DNA from: Cryptomeria japonica
Taxonomy: Eukaryota > Streptophyta > Pinopsida > Cupressales > Cupressaceae
Direction of reading: 5' to 3'
Length of the DNA: 64,000 nt
Assembly (NCBI RefSeq): GCF_030272615.1
Contig: NC_081407.1
Span: forward strand, 151,299,048 to 151,363,047
Both the position numbers and the translations under genes were made by a program. This document shows positions 1 to 10,600 of this stretch, in pieces (within the stretch, counting starts at the first letter, position 1; every line of letters starts with the position of its first letter). The notes under the pieces were generated by a model. That model was not told where the DNA came from and did no database searches. It was given only the letters and a program-made list of their open reading frames with translations.

Positions 1-1328
1 CTGTCTTCAAGGGTGCTCTGCCTTGAAGTGGCACAACTTAGGACTGGTTACTTTTGAACACATCCTGAAAGATGGTACCCTGATCTCTTGGGATGCCCTT
101 AGCTCTGAATTCAACCTCCCCATCTCCCAAGCCAGAACCTACAATGTCCTCAAGTCTACACTCGATCCCATCCTCTCCTCACCTGTCCCTTCTTCACTCT
201 CCCCAATCTCCTCCCTCTATTGGAGAGATGGCTCCACCCTTCCTCTAATAAAGGCCAAATTGATCTACTCTACCCTTGTTGATTCCGAAGATATTCTAAC
301 CCATCTCAACAATATCTGGAACCTCACCTGGGATTCTAAAAAGTGGCACACTAGTCTCTTGAGATTCTGGTATAATCCGACTGAACCAAAAAAGAAATTC
401 TTTGCCTAGAAACTTTTGCTTCACAAGTTCCCGCTTAAAGATAATAATGGCAACCCCCTACTGTGTAAACTGTGTCGTCTCCTTGAGTCTGTGCTTCATA
501 TTTTCTTTGAATGTCATTTTGCCAAAGAGGTATGGAAATTGTTTGGCTTCTCAGTTGATAATAAATGTCTTTCTATTGAAGAGGTGGTACTTGTTATGTT
601 AAAGGTGGCAAGAAATGTGCTAATCGTTTTTGGTTTGTTCTCTCCTTGGAAATTCTTTGGATCATTTGGAAATCTAGGAATGATGATGTGTTTATTGGAA
701 AGGGTAGATACCTCACTGAGTCTCTTAGGAGACTCATTCGTTACCTTGTTGCTATGCAGGTCACTGTGGTTCTACGGTTGGACGAGGACAAATTTGACAG
801 ATGGCTGAATGATGGAACAACTCTTATCTTCATCTGAGAACTATCCCATGGCTTCACTTGGGACCATATGGGAAGCAACAAGACACACTTTGAGCAGGCG
901 CTAATGAGATTTATGCAGGAGATGGAGGCAAGACAGCAGAGAGAGGATTTTATTGAGCTGGAACTGGAAGGTCAGCCTTCCCACCCCTTTAGAGACTAGT
1001 TCGCTGAAGGCAATGTAATGGTGTGGTGCGAGGGTGAGCTAGGATGGACTGCATGGCTACCCCCCATGGGAGACAATATTGATCCTGACAACTCCTTCCT
1101 ATTTAGTTAGTTGACAATCCTCTATGATATATTTTGTATATGGGACATCCAATTCTGTAATTTTGTATTTCAGCTGCATCTTGTGTATAAGGCCACATAA
1201 TATGGCACGCTGACCTTCCTGACATGGTTTTATTGTCACTATAAGATCTAAATGCTAGCTGGCTGTGTGTTCTCCAGCCTAGACTTCTGAATTTTGTAAT
1301 GATATTTTATGATACTTAATACAAAAAA
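1..1328 (+). mobile_element. 3' end of an L1-type LINE, cut by the window edge
   Basis: Decayed C-terminal LINE ORF2 coding (to about 837) is followed by about 490 bp of non-coding 3' sequence ending in a short A-run near 1322-1328, as expected for a plant L1 3' end. The 5' part lies outside the window. The 3' boundary is inferred from the A-run only; a target-site duplication cannot be tested because the left end is missing. Confidence 0.75.
23..837 (+). pseudogene. LINE ORF2 C-terminus with reverse-transcriptase zinc-binding region
   Basis: The frame from 23 reads a typical plant LINE linker (it begins KWHNLGLVTFEHILKDGT). After an in-frame TAG at 407-409 the same frame continues with the zf-RVT-like motif CKLC ... 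HIFFECHFAKEVW. Near 610-650 the coding shifts frame and continues as EILWIIWKSRNDDVFIGKG, a usual end of LINE ORF2. The piece is therefore the RT zinc-binding domain plus C-terminal tail of a dead element, with one nonsense codon and one frameshift. RT and endonuclease domains are not in the window. The family match is by motif recognition; the exact LINE clade is not determined. Confidence 0.75.
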
Positions 1329-1694
1329 ATATCGTTTTAATTATATTAATATAATATAAAACATAATGGTGTATTATTTTATTTAGTAAAAACTAAAAAA
1401 CAGAAATATGATAATCTTGTCCTTTATTTCCATTCATGTAAACACTAATAATATTTATTACGATTTTTAATTGGATAAAAAAAGAATTAGCGAATCAATC
1501 AACCAACTCTACTCACTTCTCTGATAATGAATGTGACAATAACCTCTTCATCTCAAATAGTTCATCCATATCTTACTTTCTGTGTAACCATTGCACCCCC
1601 TTTTGCTGCAAGGATTACACCAATATTAAATTGCATATAAATTAACATGATAGAGTACAATTTATTATGTGCATAGAAGATACATTATTTTTAT

Positions 1695-1905
1695 TTATTC
1701 TTTTTGTATATAAAGATATTTAAAATATGTTGTATTATAATTTCATTTTTTGTGTATAATATATTTCACGTGATATTTCAAAATATACTCAAATTCAGCC
1801 TTTCTTTTTCTTTTTGTATATAAAGATATTTGAAATATGTATTATAATTTCATTTTTTGTGTATAATATATTTCATACGATATTTGAACTCAAATTGATC
1901 CTTTC
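1695..1905. repeat. Two tandem copies of an AT-rich ~110-bp unit
   Basis: The stretch starting CTTTTTGTATATAAAGATAT near 1702 recurs near 1812, followed in both copies by the same ATTATAATTTCATTTTTTGTG block and a TTTCAYRYGATATTT block. The copies differ by a few substitutions and small indels. Confidence 0.7.
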
Positions 1906-2750
1906 TTTTTCTTGTCACGGGATCAAGAACACATGGGTATGCATGTGTGCTTCTTTGTTAGTTTTAAGGCATATATTGAATAGAAAAAACAAGTTAATTT
2001 GCGTCCATCAATGTAAGTGAAGATAGGGAAATATAATTTTGAGAATGTGAACAAATCTCTTGATGCATTTGTATATGATCGGTAAGCACCCATCTATACA
2101 TAATGAAGGTGCAAATGTATTAGGCTAGATTACATTGTAAGTATGTATCTAAAATGATATGAATAGAAACTTTCTACTATGAAATTCTTATTTGGTAAAA
2201 GAATTAACATAACATAAAAATGAATCACAAGAATTTAACTTTCATTATGTATTCCAAGTACTACAGCTCATAACCCAAATCCGAACATTTTAAATCAAAG
2301 AAAACAAAGGTAAAAAAAAGTGAAAACTGATAAATTATTATTGCTGTTCCAGTGGGTTAGAGAGCAGTGTGCAAAAATTCATAACAGTGCCATTGTTCCG
2401 AAAATCGGGAATGTCCACAATCCTCAATGGGTTTGCAGACTGGCTCCTCTTAGATAATAAGTATAGTATTGTTATTATCATCATAGAAGCCATTGCAGGA
2501 GAAGAATTACTTACAGAAACTTATATCTATGCTATTCTCCTACATACACACTCCCAATGTAGCACATCTCCTTAGGTGTCTCATATGCAAACTACAATGT
2601 TGTGCATGTACCTAAGTAAATTTAAGTAAAGTGTAACTATATCCAAGATGAATAAATAATTACACCAACGCCCTCACCTACAAGGCAGAGCAGATCAGGA
2701 GATGTTGAAGATCAGTTGTAGTTCCATTGATTATCTTCCACACTTGACAA
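1906..2750. other. No gene seen; AT-rich intronic or intergenic DNA
   Basis: Both strands contain only short, stop-rich frames and no recognisable domain. Nothing here matches the expected next exon of the RRP12-like gene. Confidence 0.5.
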
Positions 2751-2866
2751 CAAATACTATTCCCAAAAGCCCTAGATTTCATAAACCTAAAACTAGCGTT
2801 GTATTACCAATCATATCGGACAAACAATAAGCAGTGCGACTGCAGGCAATATAGAGAGCATCGGTC
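2751..2866. repeat. 116-bp direct repeat, copy 1
   Basis: Matches 4655-4770 end to end without gaps, with about 11 differences (about 90% identity). Both copies start CAAATACTATTCCCAAAAGC and end AGAGAGCATCRGTC. The equal length suggests two copies of one dispersed repeat or an old segmental duplication. Confidence 0.8.
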
Positions 2867-4654
2867 CTGCTGATGGGTGTTTTATGACCACAACAACATA
2901 GAATAAAGTGCCAAAGGACACTCTATCCTCTCTTGAGCAAAGACCCCTCGTATGCTAAGATTGTGAAGATCATAGAGGCGACTCCAAGATTCCTACTCCA
3001 AACTTGCGGCTTTATGTTGGATATGAGCTCGTTTGGCTTGATGTAATATGCTTGTAACACAAAGGGACTTACGCTTGGATCATTCTTTCACTTCCTTGCT
3101 ATGTTTGGAACTTGATCATCAAATATTGCAATTTTGTGAAGCCTCTCTCTTTGAACAAACTCGAAATATACTGAAAGTAAAAAGGGGAAAGGGTTAGAGA
3201 ATCTATTCTACTCCTAAGGGCAATGATATCAATGGATAGTGCTCCAATGGATGAATTCCAAAAAAAACAAGTTCTGCTTCGCCAAGATCAACTACAACCC
3301 CACAAGAACCGGTGCAATCTTCAAAGGGTTATGCAAAGAATTTTCATATCATAATGAACACCATCATAACAAACAATGCGCATTCAATGATTGAAATTAA
3401 GCATCCATATAAAAGGCTCAAGCTAACTTTACACTGCAACTTATAATCAATAAGATGCAAAAGCCAAAAAGTATGAGCTATGGAAATTCATCAAACACCA
3501 TCACATTCTCCATTAAAACCAAAGCACTTTGTCCAACAATTGAAAAATTAAAAGAACACCATGCAACAAGTTGAAATAAACATGAATCCACCATATCTTC
3601 AATGAAATCAAATTTTATTTCTCCAAGTCTTACAACAATGTCTTCTCCTTCTCCTACTCTACTTCTACTCTAAGAGTGAGAGCTCTCTACTTGAACTAAT
3701 GAGCTATCTAATGAATTACAAATGAGAAGGCACGGCCTTTTATAGAGCTCCATCCACAAATGAACGGCCAAGATTGATTTGAAATCAAGGGCCAAGATTA
3801 CAAGATGGAACCCTAATTAGGGTTTTAATAACAATAGCTTTTGTGGCATAGAAAAGTGGGGCCAAGTCAACCAATGAGAAAATTAAATTTGGGGACACCT
3901 GTCCTTCTTTCAAATATAAACCAATAATAAAATATTATCAGCACCCTCTAGAAGCTCTCTTGGATAAGTCCAGTTCATTGAACTTGGTCATGTCAGCTTG
4001 AATACACGTGATTGGTGGACGAAGGTGAGTAGGCGCCACGTCAACATGTTGGGTACCATGTAGGCTCAGTAACTCATCATGGACAATATTCTCAAATTGC
4101 ATCATTTTGTGATCAAGGTTCTAACTTTGATTAACGTTTTTGAAACTATCTATCCTTGATCATCTTCTTCGTTCCATGTACTTGCTTGGGAATTCACCTT
4201 CTTGAAATGAATTGGATTGGACTCCCTTGTCGACGACTCTGTCATTCTTGAAACCTTTTACACTTGAACTTTCTGACTTTTGATTTTGGATCTGGAAATT
4301 CTTCCTTCTACATTTCACTTGAACTTCGATCTTCGAGGTCTTGAACTAGATTGTCTAAAACTTGGACATCTTTCACCCTGGATCTCCATGCTTCCAGACG
4401 TAATGATGTTGTCTTTGGATTGGGTAGATGAATCTTTGATGTTTTATCATTTTCTGACTTGTCAAGAATGACATGTCTTATCAGAATATCTCCTTAGGAA
4501 CTTCAATTTTATGTTTCATTTCCAGTCACCTCTCTTTCATGGGCACATTTGAGATAGCCACAGAGATTATGTCTTTAGGCATGAATCCACTTGACAAGGT
4601 GTTAAGAATAAACCCCTGAGGGGAAATAAAAAAATCCTCCTTCACTGCTCAATA
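2867..4654. other. Unassigned repeat-like DNA between two direct repeats
   Basis: No coding frame of substance. A paired ATTTGAAATCAAGGGCCAAGA-type segment near 3770-3800 and AGGGTTTTAATAA suggest LTR or other retroelement debris, but no TG...CA ends with a target duplication could be fixed. Confidence 0.35.
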
Positions 4655-4770
4655 CAAATACTATTCCCAAAAGCCCTAGATTTCATAAACCTGAAACTGG
4701 CCTTGCATTACCAATCATATCCAACAAACAATAAGAAATGCAACTGCAAGCAATATAGAGAGCATCAGTC
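4655..4770. repeat. 116-bp direct repeat, copy 2
   Basis: Second gap-free copy of the repeat at 2751-2866, 1.9 kb away in the same orientation. Confidence 0.8.
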
Positions 4771-6064
4771 TGAATACAATTAAATCTGCCATAAAAACAC
4801 TTTTAACAGACGTAATCCATTCTAGGTGTGTACAATAAAAACTCTACAACACGAAGATGAGGCAGCAAAGAGAACTCGTTACAATGCTATCCAAACATTA
4901 TGATTCCATTAATACAGCCAAAACAGATGTTACGGAGACCAAAACCCATGGCATGAAAAATATTTTCCGGTCTCAGGCATGAGACTTTTCCGGTGGGGAG
5001 TTCCTTCCATAAAATAGCCTATCGGCTAATAATTACAAATATTTTAATAATATGGCATCTTGTCGTGTGGATTTAGGTGGAGCAAAGCAACATATACAGC
5101 TATAACTAATAACTTGAAGAGACAATCCACTCTATAGCCTTCTACATTGATATCAATCACAAGGCTGGCTACAACAAATATTTGTAACTCCATGGACCTC
5201 TTAAGGTAAGTTTATCAACTCTAACATCCCCCCTAAACCACAACTCAAGGGCCCCAAAGGAAGGCATTACACTTGACAAAATTGGTATTGATGGATGACT
5301 TTAAGGCACTCCGATAAACAATATATTCAACATATCAAACTACTCAGAATGTAAGTAACTGTGAATAGTCTCAATGTATTGGATAGGTAGGACATATCCC
5401 CTCTATTAATAGATCCATAAATAACAAGAAAGGAGAGAAAACACCATACAGCCTACTACGCTAACAGCAAATACAAGGTATATCACAATTATTGCTTCCT
5501 CTATGGACCTGGTAACATGCATTTTAAAATCTAGTATCCCCTCTAAAACACAACTTAAGAGATTCTAGAGAAAGGAAGCATTTACTTAAGTACTAGAAGA
5601 CCCTTAACTGCAGCATGCCCCCTAAAAGAGAAAAACTAAAAGGTAGCATTTATCCACCAAACCTCTAAAAGAAGAGCTATAATGAAAGACCTCATAAAAT
5701 AATAATGATATTAAACTAGCATCCCCACTTAATTACTACTTTTCCAATCCAAAAGACAATGAACTAAATTTTGAGGCCAATTATGATGATCACAAAATGT
5801 TCTCGACTTCAGTATATTCTTGAGTTAGGATCCAACACTATATTAAACCTAACATCATATATGTAGCATCTTATCATTCACAGATTGTTATTAGCAACCT
5901 CATATTAATAAGTGGATTTGGTGGTTGGTGGCAATTTCCATGTTCGATTTTATCATCTCGACATATATTGTATACATGCTTGTATTTCCATAATGGAGTG
6001 AAGTGTTGTATATTGAGTCCACTTTATCTTAACAATCTTCCTCTTTCTTTGTAGATAGTCAAAG
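4771..6064. other. No gene; two weakly similar blocks near 5109-5280 and 5425-5590
   Basis: Both blocks contain a CCTCTATGGACCT-like or CCATGGACCT segment followed by CTAACATCCCCCCTAAA or CTAGTATCCCCTCTAAA and a CACAACT run, so they are probably an old tandem duplication. A pyrimidine tract with TTTGTAG at about 6036-6053 lies just before the gypsy insertion and resembles a splice acceptor, but no supported exon follows. Confidence 0.4.
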
Positions 6065-6341
6065 TGTTATCGGGAAAAAGTGTATAGTTAGTAATGTTAA
6101 TTATCAATAGTTAGTTAGCCGACGGGTAGGTAGTTGGAGTCGCGATGGTTGTGTCGCACCCTTTCGGCAGTCATATATTGTATCACCTCCGGGTGTTGGA
6201 GGACATGTAAGATGTACGACAGATATAATATGAACATCCTTTGACATTAATGGAAAGCTTATTCTGGTACTTCTTTTGTATTTGCTTTGTGCATTACTGT
6301 TCGATTTCTGTATTCTTCCTGTTTACCCAGTGAGGTAAACA
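6065..6341 (+). repeat. 5' LTR of the gypsy element
   Basis: Starts TGTTATCGGGAAAAAGTG and ends GGTAAACA. Its last 22 nt form a perfect 8-bp inverted repeat (TGTTTACC / GGTAAACA) with a 6-nt loop. Unusually short for an Athila/Tat-type element, whose LTRs are commonly over 1 kb. Confidence 0.95.
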
Positions 6342-6343
6342 TT

Positions 6344-6361
6344 TGGCGCCGTTGTCGACAC
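6344..6361 (+). other. Primer-binding site, tRNA-Asp type
   Basis: TGGCGCCGTTGTCGACACG begins 2 nt after the LTR. The first ten bases match the complement of the plant tRNA-Asp 3' end; the later part departs from the usual TGGCGCCGTTGCCGG. Confidence 0.8.
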
Positions 6362-6400
6362 GAACTCGGGAACAGGAGACACGGATGGCGCACAGACACA

Positions 6401-6766
6401 ATGGGCCTACCCGTTGGTGAGGTGAACCCGGAGGTCGACGATGCCCAAACAGAACTCTACGTAGGAGAAGACACCACGACAAGAGAATTTTCAATTCTAC
6501 TCCAAGTAGCCATTCAGACCTACGTGCGACGAGAGGCGGCGGAGGCGGAAGTCCCACTAAGTGCCGTGTGGACAGCGTTGGAAGTGAGTCCGGAGGTAAA
6601 TCGGTTGATGAACCATCTCCCCCGATTGCTAGCACAAGCATCGTTGGCACAACAAGCTCGCCTGGAGGAGATTGCCCGGGAGGAGCGACGCCAAGAAATT
6701 TTGCAACAGTACGAGGAACGGGAAGCAGAACGAGATGGCGCCAGGTCAGGGGCATTTGAACCATGA
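6401..6766 (+). CDS. Leader ORF of the gypsy element, unknown, charged and helical
   Basis: The open frame begins inside the LTR (6287), but the first ATG after the primer-binding site in this frame is 6401, giving about 121 residues. The protein has no recognised domain; its C-terminal half is a charged Gln/Glu/Arg helix (RLEEIAREERRQEILQQYEE) suggesting a coiled coil. It is in a different frame from gag and ends 140 bp before it. It may be the N-terminal part of gag separated by decay or by an intron, or a separate leader protein. A short ATG frame at 6385-6420 precedes it. Confidence 0.5.
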   Translation: MGLPVGEVNPEVDDAQTELYVGEDTTTREFSILLQVAIQTYVRREAAEAEVPLSAVWTALEVSPEVNRLMNHLPRLLAQASLAQQARLEEIAREERRQEILQQYEEREAERDGARSGAFEP

Positions 6767-6905
6767 GCCATACGGGACGGAATAAAGAACACTTATTGTA
6801 ATAATTATGTCATATTGTTGGCATAAACTTGTCTTCCACATTATGAATGAATAAAAGTGTTCTACTTTTTATGTCATTAAGTATATAGGAAGTTGTTGGG
6901 AATTA

Positions 6906-7604
6906 ATGCCCAATACACTGAATAAAGACAAAAATAAGCAACAATATATAGATGAACGTGCAGTAGCCCAACGTGCCTTGATCCTTGAACAGCAAGCAGA
7001 AAGGCGACAGAGATATAAGCGAAGAGAGGAGGAACGCTCCGAAGGGGACGGTGAGGCCAGCGGCCACCCACGGAGTCGGGAGGAGTTACTTGCGGAAACC
7101 CGCCGCAGGATAGAGTGTACCAGAACTCAGTTGAGGGAGTTGAGGGACTTGCCACACACACCAGAGGCTAGCAAAACTCCAAGGAGTGGGGAGGAGGCAG
7201 GAGAGGGAGAAGACACCGGGGCTGCCAGGAGTGTCGGAGGGACACCGGGGCACGGCGGTCAAGCACCCCTTATAGGATCTGACCCATCCGGAGTAGGACA
7301 ACAGCCACCAGTAGTAAAAAGGCAAGGTATGGCACAAAAACAAAAACTTCCAAAGTTCCATGGGGATGGGAAAGAAGACCCTGTCCGCCACTGTCGCACT
7401 TGTGAAACAATTTGGGGAGCGAATGGTGTTACCGATGAGGACGAGTGGGTAACACAGTTTCTCGCAACCCTGAGGGGCGTAGCCATCGACTGGTTTTCGG
7501 GTACGGATAAGGCTAAAATTAGCACATGGGCAGACTTGAAGAAGGAATTTCAAGCAGAGTTTCGTCTCCTAAGAGACGATAATGAGATCGTAGCCGAAAT
7601 CTAA
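6906..7604 (+). CDS. Gag N-terminal part, ended by an in-frame TAA
   Basis: 232 residues. Residues 1-75 are a charged coiled-coil-like segment. Residues 76-140 are a Gly/Pro/Ser linker. From about 145 the retrotransposon gag fold begins (KLPKFHGDGKEDP ... WFSGTDKAKISTWADLKKEF). The stop at 7602-7604 falls in the middle of the gag domain, and the same frame continues directly into the gag-pol ORF. Programmed readthrough is possible, but a nonsense mutation inside a conserved domain is the simpler reading. Gag would form the cytoplasmic virus-like particle. Confidence 0.85.
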   Translation: MPNTLNKDKNKQQYIDERAVAQRALILEQQAERRQRYKRREEERSEGDGEASGHPRSREELLAETRRRIECTRTQLRELRDLPHTPEASKTPRSGEEAGEGEDTGAARSVGGTPGHGGQAPLIGSDPSGVGQQPPVVKRQGMAQKQKLPKFHGDGKEDPVRHCRTCETIWGANGVTDEDEWVTQFLATLRGVAIDWFSGTDKAKISTWADLKKEFQAEFRLLRDDNEIVAEI

Positions 7605-7673
7605 GGCACGAAACAAAGAAAGGACGAGACTGTTCGAACCTACAGCCGGCGGCTCAAAGAGCTGCTAGGAAAG

Positions 7674-10600
7674 ATGGAGAACCAGCCGGCAGACGGACTG
7701 AAAAAACGGTGGTTCGTGGAAGGTCTAAAGAAATCCCTTAGACGAAAAATGAAGATAGTACCTCCTTCTTCATATTCCGACGCCTATAACAGGGCAATGG
7801 ATTTAGAAAGTGAACAGAAGACGTCCAAGAAGAAGAAAAATAAATCCTCGTCGGAGGATGATTCCTCTTCTGACAAAAGTGATAGCAGTAATGACGACTC
7901 TAATCGGAAGGTACGGGCTCTCCAAAAAGATATGGAGCGAATGATGAGAGAGATAAAGGCAACCAAAGGAAGCACAAGCAAGGGCGACGAAGGGGAGTTA
8001 TGGTGCACGGATTGCCGTACCGACAGACACACCAAGGGGTCTTGTCCGAAAAAAGCATTTTGTGATATTTGCCAGATTGCCGGACACCTTACCAAGGAGT
8101 GTCCGTACAATATGAGGACCCGTAACCAACAGGTTCTCTTTACAGAACCATCTGCGTCAGCCGGCACGTCCCAGCCTGCGAGCAACAACGCCTCATCTGG
8201 CGGCTATCGAAACAACAGGCGAGGAAGAGGTAATAATAACAATACGAATAATAGAAGCCGAATCCAATACGACGCTAAAGGGCAGCCGATGATACAATGC
8301 CAAGCTTGCAATCACTGGGGGCATTTCGCCAGAGACTGTACAGTGGAGGAAGCACCACAAAAACTTTGCAAGTGGTGCGGTCCGGGGGACCATGATGATG
8401 GCAATTGTCCCAAATCTGGCGTGAACCTGTTGAATGTAGAAACGGAGGATGCACTCGCCATAACAAGGTCCAAGACGAAAGCAGCCATTTATCCAGACCC
8501 CCGCACGGAAAAACGAAAGGCACTGGAGGCACGAGCGGAACTGGAGAAGGAGATGTCAATGAGCAAGGATGCACAGGGGCTTGCGGGTACTTCTTGCCTT
8601 GAAGGAGAAACAAACATTATAAACCAACTGTTACAGGTCGAGATACCCGTCAAAATGAAGGACCTCCTCGAAAGTATGCCGCACTTGCGAGCGACATTGT
8701 TGCAATCCGCAATGATAACCCCAGTAGGCCGACCAATACATGGCAAGGACAACCTTGGCGAGACAGCGGCAGACCCATTAGCCCTGACGATCAACAATGG
8801 TAGACACCCAGCAGTGGTGGAAATGGGTATACTGGGCACCATCCTGACCAACACCATTGTCGACGGCGGGTCAGGAGTAAATGTCTTGCCAGAGGAAACG
8901 TGGAAAAAATTGGGTAAACCTACTCTCTGGCCGTCCACCTTTAATTTATTGGGAGCAGACCAACACGGCATCAAGCCGCTTGGAACACTCATGGCGCAAC
9001 CAGTGACGATCGGAACACAGCCATTCGTCTTGAATTTTGTGGTTATCCCATTGAAAAAGAAGGGGTATGACGCCATCCTTGGCAGAGGCTGGTTGGTGGC
9101 GGCCAAAGCAAACCACAATTGGAAGAAGAACACCTTGTCCATGGAAAAGGCTGGCCGAAGGTATACCATTGACCTCAAAACTCAACTGGTAAGTGAAGAG
9201 TTGGCGTCAGAGTCAGAGTCCGACGGAGACGATACCGACGAAGGAAAAGAGGGCAGGGAACCAGATGACGAAGGCATCTTAGGAATTCAAGCCTGTTCTG
9301 AGGATGAGACGGATTCTTTGAGAGGGCTCTTCCATTGGCAAATGGAAGACTATGAATTATTGTACGGGTGCAATATGTTGGGGATTGAAGGACCTGACAT
9401 GAACGAGTTCCCGCCAGAATACGGACAATACAAGGAAGGGGATGTCCCTATGGATGACGCACCAGCGCACCAGTTTGACAAAAGTAAGCCCATAAGGTAC
9501 CAAGAATCCGCACTTCAAGTTACAAACCTTGGAGAAACTTCAGAACAGAAAAATATTCTGGTCGGCGACGACTGGAATCCGGTCTTAAAGACGGTGGCGT
9601 TCAAAATCTTCACAGAATACAAAGATGTGTTCGCTTGGACATATAAGGACCTCAAGGGGGTACCACAAGAACTTTGTGTACATCGGATCCCTCTGGTTCC
9701 CGGAGCCGTGCCCGTACGGAAGAGGCCATACAGGATGAACAAAAATTATGCGGCCAGGGTAAATAACGAAATTGACCGCATGCTTGAATCAGGGATTATC
9801 TTCAAGGTCCAGACGAGTGAATGGGTATCACCCATTGTGATATCCTTGAAAAAGGAGGCCGATCAAATAAGAATCTATGTAGACTTCAGGTGTTTGAATG
9901 CTGTCACAATTAAAGATCCGTTTCCCATACCATTCACAGACACCATCCTCGAGGAAGTTGCGGGTCATGAAATTTATTCGTTTATGGATGGATTCTCCGG
10001 ATATAATCAAATTTCCATTGCAGAGGAGGACAAATTGAAGACCACCTTTGTCGTAGAAGATGGCGTCTATGCATACAACCGGATGCCATTCGGGTTGTGC
10101 AACGCGCCAGCTACTTTTCAATGGATAATCCTCCATATCTTCGATAAAATGTTCGTAGGAAACTTCAAAGCATTCTTGGATGATTGGTCCATTTACAGCG
10201 CGGAGGAGGCACATCTGGCCGCACTTGGCGAATGCATGGAGAGATGCCGACGAGCCCGCCTCGCCCTAAATCCCAAGAAATGCAGATTCATGGTGCCTCA
10301 GGGCAAATTACTAGGGCACATCGTCTGCAAGGCTGGACTGAAGACGGACCCTGACAAAGTACGGGTCATTGTGGAGATGGAGGCGCCCGACGATGTCACT
10401 AGCGTCAAGTCATTTCTTGGACACATCGGGTATTATAGGCGGTTTATTAAGAACTTTGCCCAAGTATCATACCCACTTGATAAGCTGACACGAAGGGAGG
10501 AGCCGTACGTCTGGGGGACGGCCCAAGAAGAGGCTTTTCAAGAGTTAAAGTCACGATTGGTGGGTGCGCCAATCTTGACATACCCAGACTGGGACAAAGA

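Noticed and set aside
8489-9178. Long antisense ORFs within gag-pol and the extra ORF
   Set aside because: They mirror the dense sense coding; no motif, start context or homology pattern.
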